A stretch of 64,000 nucleotides of DNA from Anastatus disparis (GCA_017163975.1 JAFFSR010000249.1:1304501-1368500), one strand, 5' to 3'; counted from the stretch's first letter, positions 12,801 to 24,605 are shown. Numbers and translations are program-made. The notes: generated by a model from the letters alone, not told the origin.

Positions 12801-13393
12801 AAAAATATGATGCGAATATTTGTAAATCTTATTTTTCGGACTTAATGCATAATTAAATCCATAAATAAAGTTCTAGAATACAATCTCATAATATAAATAA
12901 TAATAAAAAGTCTACAAATGAGCTACAATCAGCCAAAAACGTCGAAAAAATGAGTTTTTTGCATTTTTAACTATGGCACACCAACAGGAAATATCTGGAA
13001 AAATTCAGGCAAGTAATTTTAAACAAAATACAAGTTTTTTTCGCAAGAATTGGCCCTGTACCACATTTCCCGTGAAAATAGGAAGGGTTTGAATAATTTT
13101 TTTATCCTTTTAGGTTATATAGCATCATCAAATCTTCATAAAAAAATCTTACATGATTTGTAATTATTTAAGATATAAGCACGATTTTCTTGGGGTTTTT
13201 TTACTGTCTAGATGCGGAGAAAAAAAATAAATAGTGAACAAGTCATTTTTTCCATGCTGTGGACAGGAGGAGGGGGGTCGCGGTCTGCAAATATGACAAA
13301 AACTATTTTTTTTTAATCCAAAACAAAGTTACAAGGTCAAACAAAAATTTCAGGGATAGGGCAAAATTGATTATCTTAACGGGGGGTACCCTT
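9851..13393. mobile_element. 3.5-kb palindromic (foldback-like) element flanked by TA
   Basis: The left end, AAGGGTACCCCCCGTTAAG, is repeated inverted at 13,375-13,393, and both ends are flanked by TA (9,849-9,850 and 13,394-13,395). The two arms (~1.8 and ~1.7 kb) remain alignable almost to a centre near 11,660, where TAATATTATCGTCTT-type arms enclose a loop of about 100 bp. Scattered substitutions and small indels separate the arms. The arms contain no sustained reading frame, so it is non-autonomous. The TA duplication suggests Tc1/mariner-type mobilisation (inference). A smaller inverted repeat is embedded in each arm. Confidence 0.85.
11191..11446. repeat. 256-bp inverted repeat nested in the left arm of the palindrome
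   Basis: The ends GGCCCTAATTCATAGTCG and CGACTATGAATTCAGGCC pair, and the pairing continues through GTGTCTTGAGTATTAAGTAT and TACTTGAGTATCAGCTGTTA. The mirror-image copy lies in the right arm at about 11,850-12,055. That copy has the inner half of the structure and the outer CATAATTAGGGCC-like end, so the block was probably present before the arms were duplicated. Confidence 0.65.
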
Positions 13394-16300
13394 TAGATGT
13401 AACAATATGTTAACTTGATTTTACATTACAAGATTAAAATTTTAATTACAACTAATTATTATATTTACTTCGGTTGGATAAATGAAAATAAAACTTCCCT
13501 CCTATTGTAATCTAACTATAATACTAGTTAGAAAATGGACAAGTGATAAGGTGTTGTTTTTTATAAATATTTAATTATTATTTTTACCCTTTTGTTTTTA
13601 TTACTGAGATAATTTTAACTTAAAAACAAAATTATGATGCAGCGACCTTTGCTATCACTCATTAATAGTTGACAGGTTGGACCAAAAGTTACATTAAGGA
13701 ATTTCCGTTTGGTGAATGCTGCTAGGTTTAACATTCAAAGAGATGCTGCGCTGGGTAGGGTATATTTTTCGTGAAAATTAACCCAAAGGATTCGACGTTA
13801 ACCTATTTAACGTTTCTGTGCTAATATGCAACGTTGTCACTTGCGGCTGAATATTCAGCAGTTACATAAACGCTTGCAGGGAAATATTTTTTGTATGTTT
13901 GAGTTGTTTTATCAAGAAATGCCTTTTATAACATAGAGTATGAAATCTTGGGGGATAAAACAGCTTTGGTTCAGGGTTTGAAAATTAATCCGGCGAAACC
14001 TCCGGCTCTGCAATCAGATTGTTGTGACTGGCAAAAAGGGGTTAGTGAAAGGTATAAGGGTCATTGAAGCGTGAAGTATAAGCCTAGGCTGAGAGAAAAG
14101 AAAATAAAAAAAACATATAAGAACTAAAGATATATCTATAAACAACTAACCAGACCAATCAGTTAACTACAATATGAATCGATTCAATACAGATCTTTGA
14201 GGAAATACTAAGTTATTAGGAGGACTAGATAATACAGGAAAAATGCTCACTTATTATATAGATTTCAATAGTTTAACGAACCAAAAAGGATATGAAAATC
14301 TCAGGAGAGCTAAAGCTTAAAATAGAAACGATAACCTTAGTTGCGTTATGTTCAGGGCAGTATCTCCGTTTGCATACTAATGATGGTTAACACCCTAAGC
14401 GTCGTTGACAACTACTAGTATGACCCATCCACATAACGGAAAAGAGACCCTGAACAACTCTTGCATATAACGGGAAACTTTAAAGAAAATGACCTGTTGA
14501 TGTTTTTTTATTGAATAATTTTGTATGTTTATTTCAAATTTATGCAAGAGTAAGTTTTATTTAAATTTGTAGAATTTTATACAAAAAAACAATTTTCTGT
14601 ATTATTGTAAGTTTATCAAGGTTCAATAAGGATTGGAACAAAGTGCCATATAGAATCATTAAATCGATTTAGACACTATTAAATTTCCCAAAAGACATGA
14701 AAATCTTAGGGGTGAAAATCTACTGTTTCTAGAAACTGAGAATAAATATTAAACGGGCTAACATTTTGGGCTTAAGATTTATTCTTGCCGAAATATTAAA
14801 AGGATTGTGCATAATTCCGATTTGATACGAAATCTATCTCGTCAAAATCATTCTTACCTTCAGTATGACTTGCTTCACTAGGGGGGACAACCTCTATAAA
14901 CTAACATCGATGACAGATGAATAAACGCAAGGGGTAAGATTGACCAGCCATAACTAACAAAAATAGTACCGGTATAACCAAATGGCCAGACTATAATAAA
15001 CCAACCCGACCAGAACTCTGAGGCCAATCCTGGACTAGAGGCATAGAGCATTAACTACGCTAACGGAGAAATTCAAGGACGACTTAACGCAATACTGAAC
15101 CTGTTAGCTTTCCCTTATTAACCATCCTACCCAGAACATACCTTATGTATTCCCAATCCAAGAAAATAGATAGTAAAAAAAGAAAGTATTATCCACTAGC
15201 AGTACTGTAATCGCATGAGAATTAAAGAGTGTAACTATTCTTAATGCATACCTTAATTTGTACGACTCTTATGATTATTTTATATAAGACTGAAAACTGC
15301 CAACCTGCATGCTCTATCAGTACAGTAGCTGTTGTTAACCACAGATAATCAAAATATAAGAATCTTAGAATGCAGAGCGCGAAATGCATCGCTGCTGCCT
15401 GATTGAATGCCAAGTAGTAGCTAACCGATTGACTTGTAGTCACAATATTATCCTCTTCCATCATTATCCAAATCTGTGTGACGCACTAACCAAATCTAAC
15501 ACTAGACGACTGTGGCCTGCATAAGGGGGGATGAACAACCCAAACTTTGTTTAATGTTTGCCTGTTCTGAGAAAAGACTACATTGATCGAGTATGCATAC
15601 GATCATGCCAGGCAACGACCCCTGGTAACCAAAGACCAAAACCATTGATTGATGTACGACCTATTAATCAAAGACCTTTCCATCAGATATATTAATATAC
15701 TTGATCAGAAACGACCAATAAAATTACTAACCTCTAATGCTTCATTTACGCATACTCATAATAACCGCTTAAAACCCTCACTACCTTTTTCTCCTCCAAT
15801 CCAGTATGTAAACGAAAAAAAACCATAAAAAAGCCTAGTCTATAACATCACTGATTTCTGTTTCAGCTGGCGAAACTGTTGTCGATGATCACGACTTGAA
15901 GGAGTCCATTTCTATCTGATGGGGAAATAATTTCACTGTAATACGAATCTATAACTACGTAGCAGGCCAACCACAGAAACTATGGCGCAATAAAAGGGGC
16001 AAAGCAAAAATCAGCCCTCCTGTAGGGGGAGCACACGAAAGAGAATCCCGCTCCTCCTGCGAAGACTGGTAAGACCAGCACGGAGATAATTATTAATATA
16101 CCACACCTGCATTCGTTTTTAAATAGCTATAATTGGTAATTTCTTTTTATTGCAATTTTTCTTTTGTTGGCTCTTATTGTCAAAATTCCTTGTAAAATCA
16201 ATTTTTAATTACACTGTACCTTAACGATAACATGTTTGATTCAATTATACATTAAAATTCAGAGCAACAAAATTAGAATGAAAATTTTATTAGTTTACAA

Positions 16301-17699
16301 ATTTAATTACCTGTTTTTTTTGTATTCATAAATTTTATTGAGACTTTACTTATATTTCCACAAACTTGTAAGTTAATAGATGATAGAGTTAACAGTTAGA
16401 TTTAATCCACAGATAACTGACTTACCTCGACCTCAGTAGTAGACAATCCAAGACAGAAACTTATCCATCATTAAAAAATAAACCAATCTTTAAATGCTAT
16501 TCCTTTCACTCCAGCATCAAGGATGAGATATGTATCTTAAATCCCTCAGGGGATATGATAAGTAGATGCATAAAACTGAGTTGCTACCATCCCTTCTCCA
16601 TTCCTTAAGTTCCACTAAATAGCCTGGATAGCTCAGTCTTTGCACATCTAAACCTGTTTACTCCACAACTTCCTATCCTTTATTTATATTCCTTTCATAG
16701 CCAGGATACTACGATGTAGGGTAATCGGGTGAGTATAGCAGAAGTTTTCTTCTTTTTCCAGCATTATCTTGTTAATTAGTCATCTCACAAAAACTTTGAG
16801 TATATTGGTGCGTTAGCACTCTTGGAAGGTGAAAATACCCTTGCTATTTAAAGTCTAGAGGCAAATTTATAGAATTAATTATTCAGTTTTAGTTTTATTT
16901 TTCCTTAGCTATTTTCATGTTAGCAAACTACTGTAAGCTGATACGTCGCTCTCTCCTATCTGCTGACTGACTGCAATTGTCGAGAACGACAATTATTTTA
17001 AGTAAGGCGGGGTATTGCGTGACACTATTTATTTTTTCATTTTTCATTTAAATATTCTGGAGAAATAGAATTATAATGTAAAAGTTAATTCCGTTTCTCC
17101 AAAATAATTTAACAAGTATGAATTCTTTTCTCGTAAAGTTGAAAAGAAATCATATTTAGCCTGCATGACTTCCGGAGATAAGAAACTCGCATTCCTTTCC
17201 CAAGAAATAGTGTTAACTTCGTGGGCAGCCCCTCGATTAAACGATTTATTTCGCAGTTAATGAAGGGACAATTAAATCAGGACGCAAGTCTCAGCGTCGT
17301 CTCTTCTTCCTAGTCGTTTGAGGGGAGGAACTTTTTACTTCAACCAAGCTGAAGATCTAAGCAGCGATCGATGAGAGCGTCATTCCACGCCGGACAGTTT
17401 TCAGAGCGGGCTGGCGGGTCTTTTACGGAACCCCAGCCCCTCAAGAACTAATCAAAGTTACAAATAAAATTCTAGATTTAAAAGCAATTTTACTTGAATA
17501 TTTTTATTAGAGATTAAAGTAATCTTGTTTGTTTTATTTTTGAAGTTCTAATTAAACATTTTCATTTGAAACATTAATTAAAGTCATTGAAGATCATTGC
17601 TTTTCTTTCACTCATGATCAAAATTACCTAATTAATAAAAGCGCGCATCCATCAATGGGGAAACAGTTCCATACAAACCCATGGGAAAGCAAGCAGCAG
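13394..17699. other. 4.3-kb stretch without a supported gene
   Basis: Mixed AT-rich DNA with somewhat GC-richer patches at 14,840-15,100, 15,480-15,700, 15,990-16,100 and 17,160-17,450. These patches have many stops in all frames. A short TGCGTGACACTATT word near 17,016 and the TTTTACGGAACCCCAGCCCC end near 17,440 are reminiscent of LTR material, but no partner copy is present. Nothing firmer can be said. Confidence 0.35.
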
Positions 17700-17884
17700 T
17701 GATAGAGAGAGAGATAGATAATTTTAGATAGATAATTAATTTATTAATGTACAATATGTTGTACAACAAATTATAGTTTACAAAAGATTATAACAATAGA
17801 ATAAAAATAAAAATAAAATACAAATAAAAATAGTAATAATAAACTACAAAAAATAAAAAATCAAAACAAAAAGCAAAAAAAATT

Positions 17885-20035
17885 TTAAGCTGGGAGCAGA
17901 GGTCCAAACTCTTGGGAGAGGAAGTGCGCATGAGAGGTCAACTTGAAAGATGAGAGTGAAGATGAAGTCCTAAGCGATGATGGAAGTTCATTCCATAGTC
18001 GCGAGGATGAAACAGTGAATGAGCGTTGATGGTATTCGGTAGAAGAATAAGGAATGGTCAATGGCCTCACATCCCCCCTCAGAGCCCTAACAGGCCGGTT
18101 CCACTGATATCTAGAAAATAGATATGAAGGTGAGCATGATAAAAACATTTTGAAAAGAAAAGTAGAGGCAAAGTAGTTCCTTCTACCTGCAGTAGATAAC
18201 CAACCCAGAGATAGCCTATAAGGAGAGATGTGCTCACGCCTACCTACACCATAGATGTAACGAATACCAGCGTTGATAACCCTCTGAAGCCTAAGGTCGA
18301 GTTCAGTAGAAAGGTCAGTAAACACAAGACAACAATAGTCAAGAATCGGAAACAGCAGTGTACGAATAAGGTGCTTACGTAGAGCAAAAGTAGTGCTCCG
18401 TCTAAAGAAATTGAGTCGATAGAGGAGAGAGAACGACCTGTTACACACATGTGTGATATGCTCCTTCCAGTTCAGCTTGCTGTCAAGATACACACCCAGA
18501 TTACGAACAGATGACTCAAAACCGATTGTCTCACCATTGATGCAGATACCAGTAGACGGCATGGAGGTTAGAATATTGATATAATAATAAGAGCCAATTA
18601 TGATAGCCTTTGTCTTGTTGATATTCAACTTAAGATGATTGCTGGATGCCCAATCTGCGACCAATGACGCATGTTCACTCATTAGTGAAGTATAATGATC
18701 AAGCTCAGCAATCGGAAAGTGCACATACAGCTGCAAATCATCAGCATATAAGAGGTGCTGAACATTCTGATGGAAGGCAGAAGAGATGTCATTGATATAG
18801 ATAGAGAACAGCAGAGGACCCAGAACAGAGCCCTGAGGAACACCAGTGTTAAGACAGACAAAATCTGATGACCTACCAACAGTATCAATGACAGCTTGAC
18901 GACGATCAGAGAGATAAGAGCCGATCCACCTGATAACGGTGTGCGAAATATCGAGCGAATGTAGTTTCCGAAGTAAGGTGACATGGCACACCGTATCGAA
19001 TGCCTTGCTGAAGTCGAATAACAGGAGCATCGTAACGTACCGTCTGTCCATATTAAGTCTAATGTCCTCTGTCAATTTAAGTAGAGCAGTCTGAGTGCTG
19101 TGGCCAGCTCTAAAACCAGTCTGATAAGCGTCCAGTAACCGTCTAGTTGTCAAGTAATTATACAACTGATCATAAACAAGGCGCTCAAGAACCTTGGACA
19201 TAAAAGACAACAAAGAGATGGGTCGTATATCACCCATAGTGCGCGGGGAAGAGACCTTGTTGATCGTAGTGACCAGCGAAGTCTTCCAACAAGAAGGAAA
19301 AACGCGCTCTCGCAGCGAATCATTATAAATGCGACAGAGCTGAGGGCCAATGACAGGAAAAGCAGATTTTATGATAGATTGGGGGATAGCGTCAAATCCT
19401 CTAGCCTGAGAGTCAGAACGTCTAATAGCCATTCCAACCTCATCCAAAGTAACAGCATTGAATTTGAACAAGGGCATGAAAGGTTCATCTACAGATAAAG
19501 ACTGTAAGTAAGCAGAAATAGAAGGTACCAAAGGATCAAACGCGACCCCACCAAAGTATTTATTGAGTTCATCAATAGAAAAAGTATGACCGGATCTATC
19601 ACCACTAGAGCATATACCAAGGTTCCTGAGCTCCTTCCAGATCAGTCGAGAGTCAGTGATACCAGATAGTCTGTCATGATAGTAGAGCAGTTTAGCCGAT
19701 TCAATGCGCTCATGAGCCTGATCACGAGCAACCCTGTAGCAAAGTAAATCAGCATGTAGTCTTGAGCGTTTATATCGTCTGTACAGCCGATCCCTCTCTC
19801 GTATCAGATGATGATGTTCAGCAGTAAACCACGGTCGACGACGGCCCCCCTGACGGACCCTCCTGAGAGGCACAAATAGTGCAACTGCCTCATTCAGATG
19901 GTGATAGAGACATTCAAGGCGATCTGACAGGGAGGAATCACCGACACACACGGAACAATTCAGTGAACGAAAGTAATCAAGGAGAACAGCATCATCAACG
20001 GAACTGTAATCACGAAAGCTAAAGTCATTGAGCAA
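17885..20035 (-). CDS. LINE ORF2, reverse-transcriptase part (716 codons, open)
   Basis: The frame carries the whole RT core of a CR1/Jockey-type LINE. Residues ~1-180 are a linker with a basic stretch (R-R-V-R-Q-G-G-R-R-R-P-W-F) and a helix region. Then come Q-T-G-F-R-A-G-H-S-T-Q-T-A, F-D-F-S-K-A-F-D (first catalytic Asp), G-V-P-Q-G-S-V-L-G-P-L-L-F and the Y-A-D-D box (the remaining catalytic Asp pair) near residue 435. The C-terminal thumb region ends with S-L-R-T-S-S-S-L-S-S-F-K, the usual end of this family. Catalytic residues are intact. The frame is separated from the endonuclease by a frame change inside a CT-repeat near 20,040-20,050, where the two frames overlap by ~76 bases. The initial Met of this frame is therefore not a real start. 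Enzyme role: target-primed reverse transcription of its own RNA. Confidence 0.93.
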   Translation of the reverse strand: MLNDFSFRDYSSVDDAVLLDYFRSLNCSVCVGDSSLSDRLECLYHHLNEAVALFVPLRRVRQGGRRRPWFTAEHHHLIRERDRLYRRYKRSRLHADLLCYRVARDQAHERIESAKLLYYHDRLSGITDSRLIWKELRNLGICSSGDRSGHTFSIDELNKYFGGVAFDPLVPSISAYLQSLSVDEPFMPLFKFNAVTLDEVGMAIRRSDSQARGFDAIPQSIIKSAFPVIGPQLCRIYNDSLRERVFPSCWKTSLVTTINKVSSPRTMGDIRPISLLSFMSKVLERLVYDQLYNYLTTRRLLDAYQTGFRAGHSTQTALLKLTEDIRLNMDRRYVTMLLLFDFSKAFDTVCHVTLLRKLHSLDISHTVIRWIGSYLSDRRQAVIDTVGRSSDFVCLNTGVPQGSVLGPLLFSIYINDISSAFHQNVQHLLYADDLQLYVHFPIAELDHYTSLMSEHASLVADWASSNHLKLNINKTKAIIIGSYYYINILTSMPSTGICINGETIGFESSVRNLGVYLDSKLNWKEHITHVCNRSFSLLYRLNFFRRSTTFALRKHLIRTLLFPILDYCCLVFTDLSTELDLRLQRVINAGIRYIYGVGRREHISPYRLSLGWLSTAGRRNYFASTFLFKMFLSCSPSYLFSRYQWNRPVRALRGDVRPLTIPYSSTEYHQRSFTVSSSRLWNELPSSLRTSSSLSSFKLTSHAHFLSQEFGPLLPA

Positions 20036-20040
20036 AGGCT

Positions 20041-20832
20041 TAGAGAGAGAGATGACTGAACAGTAGCTGCAATGAAGTCATGTCCGTCGATGAATGGAAC
20101 ATCAGTCTTCCAGTAGTCAAGCAGCAAGTCATTCGCATCAACAAGGCACAGGTCAAGCCATGTATCAGAAGTAGAGATGTGGTGAGTTGGTCCATATGGC
20201 ACAGAAAAGAGTGCATTTTCAGCAATCAAACTCCTGAGAAACACAGAATCATCAGAATCTGTACATAAATTAGTGTTAAAGTCACCCAGAATAACCTTAG
20301 TACTGTAATTATGAATAAAAGAAGTTAAGTCGGGAATAAAATCTGTGTTTAACAGAAAGGGAGCATGTGGGGGCCTATAGACGACACCAACAAAAACAGG
20401 TGAGGCCAAGTCATTAGAATTGACTTCACAGAATAAATATTCTGGCAAACCAGGCTTACCACACCATCCTCCCTTGGAGGAACATAAGCGCTCTGAAGAA
20501 AGAGAGTTATGAATAAACAAGGCAACGCCACCACCCCTGGTATTGCGGTCCTGCCTATGAAGAGCATAGTCATCCAAAGCAATCAAAGAGTCACCAACAA
20601 TCTGGCCCAATTTGGTTTCGGTCACAGCTATCACGTGGAAGTAAGGGCGAGAAGCCAGAAAGAGCCTAATCATCTCAATGTGTGCTCTAATGGAGTTAGC
20701 ATTGAAATGACAAACCCTTAGACCATCCTTAGCAGTATAGTGGTGATTATTGGCAGATGAAGCGATGTTGTTAACAGAGAGTAGAGTGTTAGGCGCGATT
20801 GAAAAAGAGATTGGACTTACCTCAGCATCACA
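20041..20832 (-). CDS. LINE ORF2, apurinic-endonuclease-like domain
   Basis: In order: H-F-N-A-N-S-I at the start of the domain, T-E-T-K-L (metal-binding Glu), R-G-G-G-V-A-L-F-I, V-G-V-V-Y-R-P-P, I-L-G-D-F-N (catalytic Asp and Asn), S-T-S-D-T-W-L-D-L and finally D-G-H-D-F-I (catalytic Asp-His). All hallmark residues of the APE class are visible. The first ATG in frame is at 20,673, but the frame is open and similar to the family upstream of it, overlapping the ORF1 stop at 20,835-20,837. The true ORF2 start is therefore between the ORF1 stop and ~20,720. It continues into the RT only after a frame change in a short CT microsatellite. It nicks the genomic target strand. Confidence 0.9.
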
Positions 20833-20834
20833 AG

Positions 20835-22014
20835 CTAAGACGTTGTCAGATTGCCGGTAGGAGCCTGAGAAATCTTCGCTAAAAAAGCATCCAGATCCGC
20901 ATCAGTGGTAATGCGGATAGGAACACCACTCTTCTTCTTGCGGACAAACAGCTTACCATCTCTCACAAGAGTAATGAAATCAGAATGCTCATCCTTGGAC
21001 TTGATTAGCGCCCGGAGTTTCAATTGGTACAGAGCAGAGGGCAGAAACTCATTTATATTGATGAATCCAGAGGTAAGAGTATCGACGAGTTTAACCCCAT
21101 GGAGAAGGTGCTCCTTGATTTTAGTAGTGTGCAGATTACCCATCCTGATTTTAGCAGCGATGATAGACCTGACGAGCGAAGGTGACTTTAAGGAGACCAA
21201 AAGAGGAACCTTAGACGTTAAGACACGTTGGTGTTCAGATACAATCTCCACAGAAGCATCATCAACAGCAGCATCAGTTGTGACCCTGGATCACCGAAGC
21301 GGACGGACAGAAGTAATATCTGTTAGAGAGAGACCAGGATCCAGAGTGGCCAGTACAGCGAAAGCTCCAGACTTGAGGTCTTTGAGTTCTTCGGGCACCA
21401 GCCCCCCGAGTACCAGATCAGAAGCACGCTCAAGGCGTGATTGCTGCGCCGACAATGCCTCGCATCGCTGCAAAAGAGACCTATTCAAGGTCTCCAACTC
21501 TTGAAGCTTACCAGACACAGGCTCAAGGACAGATGAATTAGGTGTCTTCACAGGTGCCCTCTCTAGCCTCTTCAAAAGGTCATGATGATCGGCAGAGACT
21601 CGACCAACTCTAGCATCACAGGCAGCGAAGCGCTCCTCAATAGAGGAAGACAGTATCTACACGATCCTCAAGTGCAACAAGCCTGGTATCAAAAGCAGAA
21701 AACTTCGCGTCGATGGCAGTAATCTTCTCATCCATGGCATCCAGCTTGTTCACCTTCACCTCCAGGACATCAAGTTTATCAAGTTTCTCCATCTTAGAAA
21801 GAATCAACGCCAAAGTGTCAGGAGCAGCAGGAGCAGGTGACTTAGCAGCAGAAGAGGGAGTGGAAGGTGAAAAAGAAAATCCAGAAACAGAGCTTACAGA
21901 ACTGGAGCGAGCGCGCGAGCAATCCAGATTAGAAGCAGCAATACAACCTTTACACACCTTCACAGTTTGGTCAAGGTGACGGACATGATTGAGCTTATCA
22001 CATGTACTGCCCAC
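20835..22014 (-). pseudogene. LINE ORF1, broken into three frames
   Basis: Three consecutive open pieces (22,014-21,637; 21,575-21,291; 21,251-20,835) read in different frames and look like one protein. The first has a Cys/His-containing start (C-C-V-G-S-T-C, H-V-R-H, C-K-G-C) that could be a zinc-binding motif, then a Ser/Pro/Ala linker and a heptad-like coiled coil (K-L-D-K-L-D-V-L-E-V-K-V-N-K-L-D). The second is a further helical segment. The third has the C-terminal ORF1 domain seen in many insect LINEs and related to the baculovirus FP-like fold: N-I-N-E-F-L-P, then V-R-D-G-K-L-F-V-R-K, then I-R-I-T-T-D-A-D-L. ORF1 proteins bind the element RNA. At least two frame changes make this copy defective. 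Confidence 0.8.
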
Positions 22015-24605
22015 ACAGCATGAAATATTGCAGTGAAACTTTCACTGAAATATTGTGCTGAAATATTGTCTCAAGATTGCAGCAATCTTGTCTTAACATT
22101 GCTAAGAGGTTTCATGAAACATTTCAGTGTGATATTGCTGCAAACTTGCTACAAGGTTACAGAAAATAATTCAAGCAATATTGCAAGGAACCTTTCATGA
22201 AAGGTTGCAGCGAGGTTTCTGCAAGGTATTATAAAACATTTCATGAAATATTGCAAGAAACCTTTCATGAAAGGTTGCAGCGAGGTTTCTGCAAGATTTT
22301 AGGAACAATTCATGAAATATTGCAAGAAAACTTTCATGACATGTTTCAGCGAGGTTTCCAGCAAGATTCAGAAAACATTTCATAGAATATTGCAAGAAAC
22401 CTTTCATGAAAGGTTGCAGCGAGGTTTCTGAAAGATTTTAGGAATATTTCATGAAATATTGCAAGAAACCTTTTATGAAAGGTTCCATAGAGGTTTCCAG
22501 CAAAATTTAGAAAACATTTTATAAAATATTGCAAGGAATCTTTCATGAAAGGTTGCAGCAAGGTTTCTGCAAGGTTTTAGAAATACTTCATGAAATTTCG
22601 CAAGAAACCTTTCATGAAAGATTGCAGCGAGGTTTCTGTAAGATTTTAGAAATATTTCATGAAATATTGGACGAAAACTTTCACGACATGTTTCAGCGAG
22701 GTTTTCAGAAAAATTTAGAAAATATTTCATGGAATATTGCGAGGAACCTTTCATGGAAGGTTGCAGCGCGGTTTCTGTAAGACTTTAAAAACATTTCATG
22801 AAATATTGCAAGAAAACTTTTATTACATGTTTCAGCGGAATTTTCAGCAAGATTTAGATAACATTTTGATGGAATATTGCATCGAACTTTCTATGAAAGA
22901 TTGCAGCGAGCTTTCTGCAAGATTTTAGAAACATTTCATAAAATATTGCAAGAAATCTTTCACGAAAGGTTGCAGCGAGGTTTCTGCAAGATTTGGGGAA
23001 CTTTTCATGGAATATTGCAAGAAACCTTTCATGAAAGATTGCAGCGAAGTTCCTGCAAGATTTTAGAAACATTTTATAAAATATTGCAAGAAACCTTTCA
23101 CGAAAGGTTGCAGCGAGGTTTCTGCAAGATTTGGGGAACTTTTCATGGAATATTGCAAGAAACCTTTCATGAAAGATTACAGCGAGGTTCCTGCAAGATT
23201 TTAGAAACATTTTACGAAATATTGCAAGATACCTTTTATGAAAGGTTTCAACGAGGTTTCCAGCAAAATTTGATGAATATATTTTATGAAATATTACGAG
23301 GTATCTTTTGTTAAAAGTTGCAGTAAGATTTCTGCAAGGTTTTTGACAAGATTTCTAAGATATCACAAAAAATATTGCTATGTACATTTCGCCAATGGTT
23401 ATTACCATATTTTTGGCAATCTTTATAAAATATTCCAGAAAAGCGTTTCACAAAAAGTATCAGCAAAGTTTGATGAATAATTTCAAAATGAAATTGCAGC
23501 AAACCTTTCATAAACAGTTTCAGCAATAATTCCGCAAGTTTTTATAAAAGATTCTAAGAGCAGTCCAGATTTGCTGTTCTTGTCTTGTATTTGGTTTCCT
23601 GTTATTTACTCAAGTATTTATTGCTGTAGTTGTATTGTAAACGGGAAGTTGAGCGCAATAAATATGCTATTATTATAAATATTTATGCGTAGGGTAAAAA
23701 ATCCATCGAATTGTTATTGAAAAAAGTAAAGAACGCATAAATATTAGAAACAAAACCTTTTATTTCAATATTCTCTACTTTTCTCAAAAACGATGCTGAG
23801 GAATTTTTTCTTCTTGTGCACAAATATTGATAATAATACTATTGCGCTCAACTAGTAATTTATAGATACAACGATTGATACTTAAGCAAATAAGAAAAAC
23901 TTGATCACACAAGGATATAAAATCCTGCCTACTATTAAATATTACTGCAGCAAGCTTTTGGCAAGATTTAAGAAATATTTTACAAAATATTGCATGCGCG
24001 GCAAAATTTGGGAAAAATTTCATGAAATATTACGAGAAACCTTTCATGAAAGATTGCTGCAAGGTTTCTTGAAATGTTGCTGCGAGGTTTTCATGAAAGG
24101 TTGCTGCGAGGTTTTTAGAAATATTTCAACCGGGTTCTAGCGCGGACATATAAATGTTGCTGCAATATCTCATAAAAGGTTGCTACCAGGTTTTCTGCAA
24201 GGTTACGGCGAGATTTTCTGAAAAATTGCTGTGTGGTTGCTTGAAATGTTTTTGCTATTTTTTCCGCAAGATTCCTTTAAGGTTTCTTGAAATGTTTCTG
24301 TTACATTTCCTGAAAGATTGCTGCGAGGTTTCCTGCAAGGTTGCGGTGAGGTGTTCTAAAAGATTGCTGCAAGGTTTCTTGAAATGTTTCTGTTACATTT
24401 CCTGAAATATTGCTGTGAGGTTTTCATGAAAGGTTGCTGCGAGGTTTTCTGAAAGATTGCTGCGAGGTTTTTAGAAATATTTCAACCAGGTTCTAGCACG
24501 GACATATAAATGTTGCTGCAATCTTTCATGAAAGGTTGCTGCGAAGTTTCGAAACTTCCATGAAACCTTGCAGCAACCTTGCAGCAATCTTTCATGCTGT
24601 GTGGG
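22010..24605. repeat. 2.6-kb array of ~69-bp units bounded by 16-bp inverted repeats
   Basis: The basic unit is a GCAAGAAACCTTTCATGAAA half, then GGTTGCAGCGAGGTTTCTGC, then AAGATTTTAGAAACATTTCA and TGAAATATT. It repeats ~18 times at 69-70-bp steps from 22,020 to 23,300. Because 69 is a multiple of three, long frames stay open on both strands and are not genes. After a diverged section (23,300-23,950) a shorter-period GAAAGGTTGCTGCGAGGTTT form fills 24,000-24,590. The whole block begins with CCCACACAGCATGAAA (22,010-22,025) and ends with its exact reverse complement (24,590-24,605). No clear target duplication. It could be a satellite-bearing DNA element next to or inside the LINE, or the tandem 5' region of the LINE itself. 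Confidence 0.8.

Larger units (their letters stand above)
17700..22014 (-). mobile_element. Non-LTR retrotransposon (LINE, CR1/Jockey group), minus strand
   Basis: In 5'-to-3' order on the minus strand it has a broken ORF1 (22,014-20,835), ORF2 with an APE-type endonuclease then a reverse transcriptase (about 20,832-17,885), and a short AT-rich 3' UTR. The 3' UTR ends in a small GATA/GA-type microsatellite at 17,700-17,735, as is usual for CR1-like elements rather than a poly(A) tail. The 5' end is unclear because the element abuts the ~69-bp tandem array at 22,010. ORF1 is broken twice and ORF2 at least once, so this copy cannot be autonomous. Confidence 0.9.

Noticed and set aside
15222..15464. 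An 80-codon minus-strand frame with a hydrophobic middle
   Set aside because: Isolated in frame-poor DNA, without motif, start context or neighbouring exon evidence.
16620..16675. GCCTGGATAGCTCAGT resembles a tRNA 5' end with box A
   Set aside because: No D-stem partner, no anticodon stem and no box B or T-arm at the expected distance; not supportable as a tRNA or a tRNA-headed SINE.
22195..23314. Many 60-145-codon frames on both strands with Met-Lys-Gly or Cys-Arg-Asn-Leu-Ala repeats
   Set aside because: They arise because the satellite period is ~69 bp, a multiple of three; both strands and several frames are equally open and the peptides simply restate the repeat.
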